Source: Crossaster papposus (lineage: Eukaryota > Echinodermata > Asteroidea > Velatida > Solasteridae). From it: 64,000 bases of DNA. Positions 57,736-64,000 of the stretch are shown in pieces; within the stretch, counting starts at the first letter, position 1, and every line of letters begins with the position of its first letter. A model generated the notes under the pieces. That model worked only from the letters and a program-made list of their open reading frames with translations. It was not told the origin of the DNA and did not search any database. A program made the position numbers and the translations under genes. The DNA lies in NCBI GenBank assembly GCA_037893245.1, contig JBAIAA010001135.1:310001-374000 (forward strand). Direction: 5' to 3'.

Positions 57736-58298
57736 GTAATGCATGTCGCTGCGAGGTCTTAAATTTAAGGTCCCGTTTTGAAACGGTGACATTAGCGGAA
57801 GACCACTATGACATTGCCTATGATGAGGATGATGACGCTGGTGCAACACATGAAGATCTCCAAAGAACCATTGAAAATATGCACCAGAGGGACAGATTGA
57901 AGATGATGGAAGGCTTATTTTCTGCATGCCTCAGGACGTATCACCCAGATTACAGTGTACCCGGTGACTGTGTTAAACATTTGCTAGAAGGTATGGCCGT
58001 CCTAATGAAAACAGGTAGGCCCAATACAATATATCAGCTTGCAGAGGTGCTAGCAACACATAAGATGAACATGGATGCTATGCCATACCCACTTCTGGAA
58101 ACTAACATTCAGTTCTTCCATAAGAAGTACATGGACCAGGTCCTTGTTCACCCTTCTTATGCCACCTTTTTGGAGACGTATGCTCAGTGTGGAGAGAGGT
58201 TTTTGTCTTTGTTTTCGGGGCCTGTGTTTAAATACACAGAACCTGTTAACATTTTGGCAGAGGCAATGTTGTCATTGGCCGGACCATCAACTCCATCG
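57736..58298 (+). CDS. Large exon of the same host gene
   Basis: Acceptor TTCTATAACAG and donor CATCG|GTAACA bound 563 bp, phase 1 in and phase 0 out. The frame encodes GNACRCEVLNLRSRFETVT, an acidic patch (YDEDDDAGATHED), then a mostly helical region (QRTIENMHQRDRLKMMEGL, VKHLLEGMAVLMKTGRPN, PLLETNIQFFHKKYMDQVL, FLSLFSGPVFKYTEPVN). No stop or frameshift is present, so the gene is probably alive. I do not recognise the family. The polycytosine run at 57568-57591 lies in the intron before it. Confidence 0.75.
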
Positions 58299-58388
58299 GT
58301 AACACCACCAATGACATTCATGTTAATTACACATGCTTTTACTTTTCCTTTCTTTTTATATTAATCAGCTTTTGTTATTTTTCATTAG

Positions 58389-58491
58389 GTGGATATGCTC
58401 AAACAGGCACACAAAACTAATTCATGTGGCAGGTGGTGGATTAAAGCAGATGCTTGTGACATCAACAAGGGAGTGCGGGAGAGTACAAGAG
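58389..58491 (+). CDS. Exon 3a of the host gene, first of four tandem copies
   Basis: Acceptor TTTTTCATTAG and donor AGAG|GTATTT bound 103 bp, phase 0 in and phase 1 out. The frame encodes VDMLKQAHKTNSCGRWWIK, then ADACDINKGVRESTR. It follows the 57736-58298 exon in phase. The unit around it is repeated at 59034, 59689 and 60344. A 103-bp exon cannot follow its own copy in frame. Confidence 0.72.
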
Positions 58492-59033
58492 GTATTTTCT
58501 TTTCCATTTACATTAATTACACTGCATGTTAAGTGTTATTTAGATTATGTTAATTAGATATGAAAAAGAAGTATACCTACATGTACATGAGGGACAACCC
58601 AGCACGGATCCTTTGCTTGTTGTTTTCCCAAAGAACAAAAGTTTAGGCCTTTGGTGACTATTTTGACAGTGATGTACAGTCATTCTCCCCAGATGCCTCA
58701 ATTCAGGTTTGTGTATAAAAACCCTTGATCTACACAACAGTTGTTAAACTGGAGGGCTACAAATGAGTACTCTCAACTCAAGTCATTGGAATGTGTATAT
58801 TTTCAGCCATATTTGACAGCATCTTAGTAAATAAATTTGCCTGATAATACCACTTCCAATAGTCAAACCACACATTTAAAGGTCACAGTATTATGGATTC
58901 ATCTTTTCCATTTAAAATGACCAGTGGAAGGATTGAGGGTTACGTGGCAATTGCATCCACATTCATGTTAATTACACATGCTTTTACTTTTCTTTTCTTT
59001 TTATATTAATCAGCTTTTGTTATTTTTCATTAG

Positions 59034-59136
59034 GTGGATATGCTCAAACAGGCACACAAAACTAATTCATGTGGCAGGTGGTGGATTAAAGCAGATGCTT
59101 GTGACATCAACAAGGGAGTGCGGGAGAGTACAAGAG
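59034..59136 (+). CDS. Exon 3b, tandem copy
   Basis: Same 103 bp and splice sites as exon 3a, and the same translation. Confidence 0.65.
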
Positions 59137-59688
59137 GTATTTTCTTTTCCATTTTCTTTCACTTACATTAATTACACTGCATGTTAAGTGTTATTTAGAT
59201 TATGTTAATTAGATATGAAAAAGAAGTATACCTACATGTACATGAGGGACAACCCAGCAAGGATCCTTTACTTGTTGTTTTCCCAAAGAACAAAAGTTTA
59301 GGCCTTTGGTGACTATTTTGACAGTGATGTACAGTCATTCTCCCCAGATGCCTCAATTCAGGTTTGTGTATAAAAACCCTTGATCTACACAACAGTTGTT
59401 AAACTGGAGGGCTACAAATGAGTACTCTCAACTCAAGTCATTGGAATGTGTATATTTTCAGCCATATTTGACAGCATCTTAGTAAATAAATTTGCCTGAT
59501 AATACCACTTCCAATAGTCAAACCACACATTTAAAGGTCACAGTATTATGGATTCATCTTTTCCATTTAAAATGACCAGTGGAAGGATTGAGGGTTACGT
59601 GGCAATTGCATCCACATTCATGTTAATTACACATGCTTTTACTTTTCTTTTCTTTTTATATTAATCAGCTTTTGTTATTTTTCATTAG

Positions 59689-59791
59689 GTGGATATGCTC
59701 AAACAGGCACACAAAACTAATTCATGTGGCAGGTGGTGGATTAAAGCAGATGCTTGTGACATCAACAAGGGAGTGCGGGAGAGTACAAGAG
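59689..59791 (+). CDS. Exon 3c, tandem copy
   Basis: Same 103 bp and splice sites as exon 3a, and the same translation. Confidence 0.65.
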
Positions 59792-60343
59792 GTATTTTCT
59801 TTTCCATTTTCTTTCACTTACATTAATTACACTGCATGTTAAGTGTTATTTAGATTATGTTAATTAGATATGAAAAAGAAGTATACCTACATGTACATGA
59901 GGGACAACCCAGCAAGGATCCTTTACTTGTTGTTTTCCCAAAGAACAAAAGTTTAGGCCTTTGGTGACTATTTTGACAGTGATGTACAGTCATTCTCCCC
60001 AGATGCCTCAATTCAGGTTTGTGTATAAAAACCCTTGATCTACACAACAGTTGTTAAACTGGAGGGCTACAAATGAGTACTCTCAACTCAAGTCATTGGA
60101 ATGTGTATATTTTCAGCCATATTTGACAGCATCTTAGTAAATAAATTTGCCTGATAATACCACTTCCAATAGTCAAACCACACATTTAAAGGTCACAGTA
60201 TTATGGATTCATCTTTTCCATTTAAAATGACCAGTGGAAGGATTGAGGGTTACGTGGCAATTGCATCCACATTCATGTTAATTACACATGCTTTTACTTT
60301 TCTTTTCTTTTTATATTAATCAGCTTTTGTTATTTTTCATTAG

Positions 60344-60446
60344 GTGGATATGCTCAAACAGGCACACAAAACTAATTCATGTGGCAGGTGGTGGATTAAA
60401 GCAGATGCTTGTGACATCAACAAGGGAGTGCGAGAGAGTACAAGAG
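60344..60446 (+). CDS. Exon 3d, tandem copy
   Basis: Same exon with one silent change (CGG to CGA in GVRES). The downstream unit sequence ends about 200 bp later. Confidence 0.65.
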
Positions 60447-60749
60447 GTATTTTCTTTCCCATTTTCTTTCACTTACATTAATTACACTGCATGTTAAGTG
60501 TTATTTAGATTATGTTAATTAGATATGAAAAAGAAGTATACCTACATGTACATGAGGGACAACCCAGCACGGATCCTTTGCTTGTTGTTTTCCCAAAGAA
60601 CAAAAGTTTAGGCCTTTGGTGACTATTTTGACAGTGATGTACAGTACTAACATTTGTTTCAAAAACAAATTTACCTTTTTATGTATATTAAATGTATATT
60701 CCATGTAAACAAAATGTTAAAGTCCAAGAAAAAACATCTTATAATTACT

Positions 60750-61028
60750 GTGAAGTTTACGCGGGTTTACACTTAAATCAGTATACGCGGGTTTACACTT
60801 AAAAACCTGTGTTTACCGAGTAAACAGGCATACTTTTTTTGCTAACATTTAACATGTTTAGCAGCTAAACACCCGTGTCCAATTTCTAAACATCGATGTT
60901 TTTAGTTTAATGACTAAACACTATCCTTCTTTCATGCTAAACATGTTTAGCATGTAAACATTTTATTGCACCGTATAGCAATAAAGTGTTTAGAAAAGTG
61001 TTTACAGGCTAAACACAGTTTTTGCAGT
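60750..61028. repeat. TAAACA/TGTTTA-rich block, possible MITE end
   Basis: GTTTAC or GTAAAC and TAAACA words recur about twenty times in 280 bp on both strands. A 22-bp perfect palindrome lies at 60933-60954 (half-site CATGCTAAACA), and two copies of ACGCGGGTTTACACTTAAA lie near 60758 and 60784. The block ends CACAGTTTTTGCAGTG, an end type seen in CACTA-like MITEs, but no left end was found. Confidence 0.5.
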
Positions 61029-61349
61029 GTATGTTTATCACTCTTGGGCATGGAAGACCTTTCTTTTAAAATTCTATATAGCACATTATCACACAGAAAG
61101 ATAAATCACGGTGAAGCATGTTGTGCCCCACATTGTGGGGCATAAATAAACACCAAAAACTTAACAAGATCATGCAAGATGAATTATAAGACACGGTGAT
61201 TTCTCAAACATGTATACAAAATCTTTAAAATGTATTCTTTGACAGACATTTTTCTACTGCAGTTTTTACTCTTTCAAAAATGTCTGTGTTGTAAGGATTG
61301 TGCAATAAATGCATAATGGTCATTTGTTTTGACATCATGACTCCTACAG

Positions 61350-61969
61350 TTCCACTCCGCATCGCATCTACATGCACCAACAATTATTTGGTGGTCGTTG
61401 AGGTTGGCGCATCCCGTGTGAAGGTGTTCAACAGCGACAACACACTGGCCTTTGAGTTCCCAACAGTGATACCGAGTGAGGTTGGTAAGACCGCAGTTAA
61501 CCTCTATGGTGTAGCTGTCAAGAATGATGGTACCTTTGTAGTAGGTGATGTCGAGAGGCTGGTGTTGACTGAACACAGCCCCACTGATGGTGAGCTCCTA
61601 TGTACCATACCAGTCGATGTTGCACCTCACTTTCTGGCTGTAGACAGCAATGATAGATTTGTCATCAGTTCATCGTCACAGACAGTAAATGTTGCTGATG
61701 GCAATGGTACTACACGGTGCATCATCAAACCCACCATCAATGGTCAACCAGTACAGTACTGCAGCGGTGTGTACACTGATAGCTCAGGTATTTATGTTGC
61801 AATGCGAAATGGTGACAACACCGGTCATATCCACCACTATGACCCTCAAGGTCGCTTTTTCAAGTGCATTGCACAGGGTCTGTACTGTCCCTGCGGAATC
61901 ACATTCACATCAGATGGTCAGTTGGCAGTGGCTGACTTCTACTCAGTCAAGATGTATCACCAGGTGTGA
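61350..61969 (+). CDS. NHL-repeat (TRIM/NHL-type) terminal exon
   Basis: After acceptor ATGACTCCTACAG the frame (phase 1 in) runs 206 codons to TGA. It shows NHL beta-propeller blades: VKVFNSDNTLAFEFPTV, LYGVAVKNDGTFVVGDVERL, PHFLAVDSNDRFVISSSSQT, YCSGVYTDSSGIYVAMRNG and CPCGITFTSDGQLAVADFYS. Such propellers end TRIM2/3/71-type ubiquitin ligases and related proteins and bind RNA or protein partners. About four or five blades are here; earlier ones must lie upstream or are absent. A donor-like CAG|GTGTGA overlaps the stop, so the exon might continue. Its phase would also accept splicing from exon 3 of the gene to its left, but RING and B-box exons are not seen. Confidence 0.72.
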
Positions 61970-62895
61970 CGTGACATTGTAATCAGTCATGTCATCAGTT
62001 TCTAATCACCAATGACATGCAAATAGTTCAGTTTACTGTTGTATATCGTTCTACATTTATACATTCTTTAGTCATTGTTAACTGAAAACAGGAAACTTTA
62101 AGGGAATCTCTTATTACCAATGCGCGTGCAGTGTGATGTCACATACATGTATTTATAAAACAATGTCACACACAATATATAAAGCCCAATAATTGATATT
62201 TATCGCATCGTAATTATTCAATTCGAACAAAATAGTGTTTTCTGTAACTCTTAACTAATGTTTAAAAGCCACACATTAGTGGGGGGTTTTTTTCGATTTT
62301 TTTTCTCTCACTATTTTGCTTTAAAACGCTGTACTTAACAATTTTGACATGCTTCTGTAAGCAAAACATTATTAATTATATAAATTACAATGGTGCAAGG
62401 GGAAGCCATCTTGACAATGCATTTTCACGAAGAGACAAACGTTACTGCCCCTTGATCGTGTACAGAATGTATAGGTTTCCCCGGTCAGTTTATTAATAGA
62501 TTTGGCAGCCAAATGATGACAAATCACCCATTTTCGCACAAATTTGGATGCACATTTTATTAGACTAAATAGATTGTTCAATTTCAATATCGATGCATCC
62601 AACTGCATATTGCAACAATTCAATTTCAAGAATGAGGCATTACAATTTCACACTGGGTCATTTAAATTCGCTCAAGCTCCCAGTTGCGCCAGTTAGGCCA
62701 TTCGATTTCACTATTAGGCAAGTATTTGTGGAATATAAGCGAAGAAATTCGAAAACGGTTCAGTTCTTTATAATTATACAGTGCCTTATTCCAAATTGAT
62801 TAAGTAAATGAAAACTTTTCTAACCCTGCCACAAAGAAGCAGCAACAAAAAAACCCAAATTAATTGCTCATTCCCGGTTTTTTAACACATCAAAA
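61970..62895. other. AT-rich spacer downstream of the NHL exon
   Basis: No exon, repeat or clear poly-A signal was recognised. Confidence 0.5.
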
Positions 62896-64000
62896 AGAGG
62901 AAGGAAGGAAGGAAGGACGGAAGGATGGAAAGACGGAAGGACGGAAGGACGGACGAAAGGACGGAAGGACGGAAGGACGGAAGGAAGGACGGACAGACGG
63001 AAGGACGGAAGGACGGACGGAAGGACGGACGGACGGAAGGACGGACGGAAGGACGGAGGGACGGAAGGACGGAGGGACGGAAGGACGGAAGGAACGGAAG
63101 GAACGGAAGGAACGGAAGGACTGGATGGACTGGATGGACTGGATGGACTGGATGGACTGGATGGACTGGATGGACTGGATGGACTGGATGGACGAAAGGA
63201 CGGAAGGACGGAAGGACGGAAGGACGGAAGGACGGAAGGAAGGAAGGACGGAAGGAAGGAAGGAAGGAAGGACGGAGGGAAGGAAGGAAGGATGGACGGA
63301 AGGACAGACGGAAGGACGGACGGAAGGACAGACGGAAGGACGGAAGATGGAAGGAAGGACGGAAGGACGGAAGGACGGAAGGACGGATGGACGGAAGGAC
63401 ATACGGAAGGACGGAAGATGGAGGGAAGGACGGAAGATGGAGGGAAGGATGGAAGATGGAGGGAAGGACGGAAGATGGAGTGAAGGACGGAAGGACGGAA
63501 GGACGGAAGAAAGGACGGACAGACGGAAGGACGGACGGAAGGACGGACGGACGGAAGGACGGACGGAAGGACGGAAGGACGGATGGACGGAAGGACGGAA
63601 GGACGGAAGGACGGAAGGAACGGAAGGACAGAAGGAACAGAAGGAACGGAAGGACTGGATGGACTGGATGGACTGGATGGACTGGATGGACTGGATGGAC
63701 GAAAGGACGGAAGGACGGAAGGACGGAAGGACGGAAGGACGGAAGGACGGAAGGAAGGAAGGACGGAAGGAAGGAAGGAAGGAAGGACGGAGGGAAGGAA
63801 GGAAGGATGGACGGAAGGACAGACGGAAGGACGGACGGAAGGACAGACGGAAGGACGGAAGATGGAAGGAAGGACGGAAGGACGGAAGGACGGAAGGACG
63901 GAAGGACGGAAGGACGGAAGGACGGATGGACGGAAGGACATACGGAAGGACGGAAGATGGAGGGAAGGACGGAAGATGGAGAGAAGGACGGAAGATGGAG
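62896..64000. repeat. GGAAGGAC / GGATGGACT satellite, continues past the window
   Basis: The array mixes GGAAGGAC, GGAC, GGAAGGAAC, GGATGGACT and GGAAGATGGA units. A block of GGATGGACT repeats (63123-63190) recurs at 63653-63700 with similar flanks about 530 bp on, showing a higher-order unit. Purines only on this strand; the long Pro/Ser frames on the other strand are artefacts. Confidence 0.97.

Larger units (their letters stand above)
58320..60655. repeat. Four tandem copies of a 655-bp segment containing exon 3
   Basis: TTCATGTTAATTACACATGC begins copies near 58317, 58962, 59617 and 60272. Spacings are 645, 655 and 655 bp; the first copy lacks ten bases of TTTCACTTACA context after the donor. 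The fourth is cut short at about 60645. Copies differ at only a few bases. Confidence 0.95.

Noticed and set aside
62868-63941. 357-codon Pro/Ser-rich frame
   Set aside because: It is a translation of the purine satellite on its complementary strand.

Overview
The window is eukaryotic and almost certainly from a marine invertebrate animal. Genes are split by GT-AG introns with consistent phases. The mobile elements are a typical animal set: Polinton, DIRS, BEL/Pao, Kolobok-like and TTAA-flanked DNA elements, LINEs and a tRNA-derived SINE. ACATGTACA-type palindromes are abundant, as is common in echinoderms, hemichordates, amphioxus and some molluscs. I cannot place it more precisely from sequence alone. 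It is gene-poor and repeat-rich, with no bacterial operons, rRNA or CRISPR.

Layout. 1-5.8 kb: a decayed Polinton (integrase on +, protein-primed DNA polymerase B on -) holding two copies of a TTAA-flanked MITE. 6.0-6.9 kb: two minus-strand exons of a cysteine-rich (GCC2/GCC3-like) protein. 7.0-10.9 kb: a SINE, then a 132-bp satellite split by a 2.7-kb DNA element with 20-bp inverted ends and a decayed SGNH-hydrolase-like reading frame. 11.3-17.6 kb: a near-complete DIRS element with inverted terminal repeats and internal complementary region. 18.2-18.7 kb: a 7-bp satellite abutting a palindromic ACATGTACA satellite. 19.8-26.5 kb: a multi-exon minus-strand gene joining a SET methyltransferase domain, a nonapeptide minisatellite, two zinc fingers and a tyrosine-recombinase-like domain. 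26.9-40.5 kb: an 85-bp satellite broken by a LINE, a Kolobok-like THAP element and a BEL/Pao element, the last carrying a nested non-coding element (N1). 40.0-53.3 kb: a near-identical 4.43-kb tandem triplication covering satellite and most of another inverted-end element (N2), which ends at 54.2 kb. 55.3-56.7 kb: a 5'-truncated LINE. 57.1-60.4 kb: a plus-strand host gene whose third coding exon is present in four tandem 655-bp copies. 61.35-61.97 kb: an NHL-repeat exon. 62.9-64.0 kb: GGAAGGAC-type satellite.

Most notable points. (1) N1 and N2 are inverted-end elements carrying repeated copies of a family-specific motif (GCAGACGTAACATGGACACC in N1, TGTTTCGGAGGTTACA in N2). Each motif shares part of its own terminal repeat. 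In N1 the copies sit about 185 bp apart and flip strand toward the right end. I know of no described element class with this layout. (2) The SET - minisatellite - zinc-finger - recombinase fusion gene has phase-consistent exons over most of its length. (3) The quadruplicated exon has phases 0 in and 1 out, so two copies cannot be spliced together in frame.
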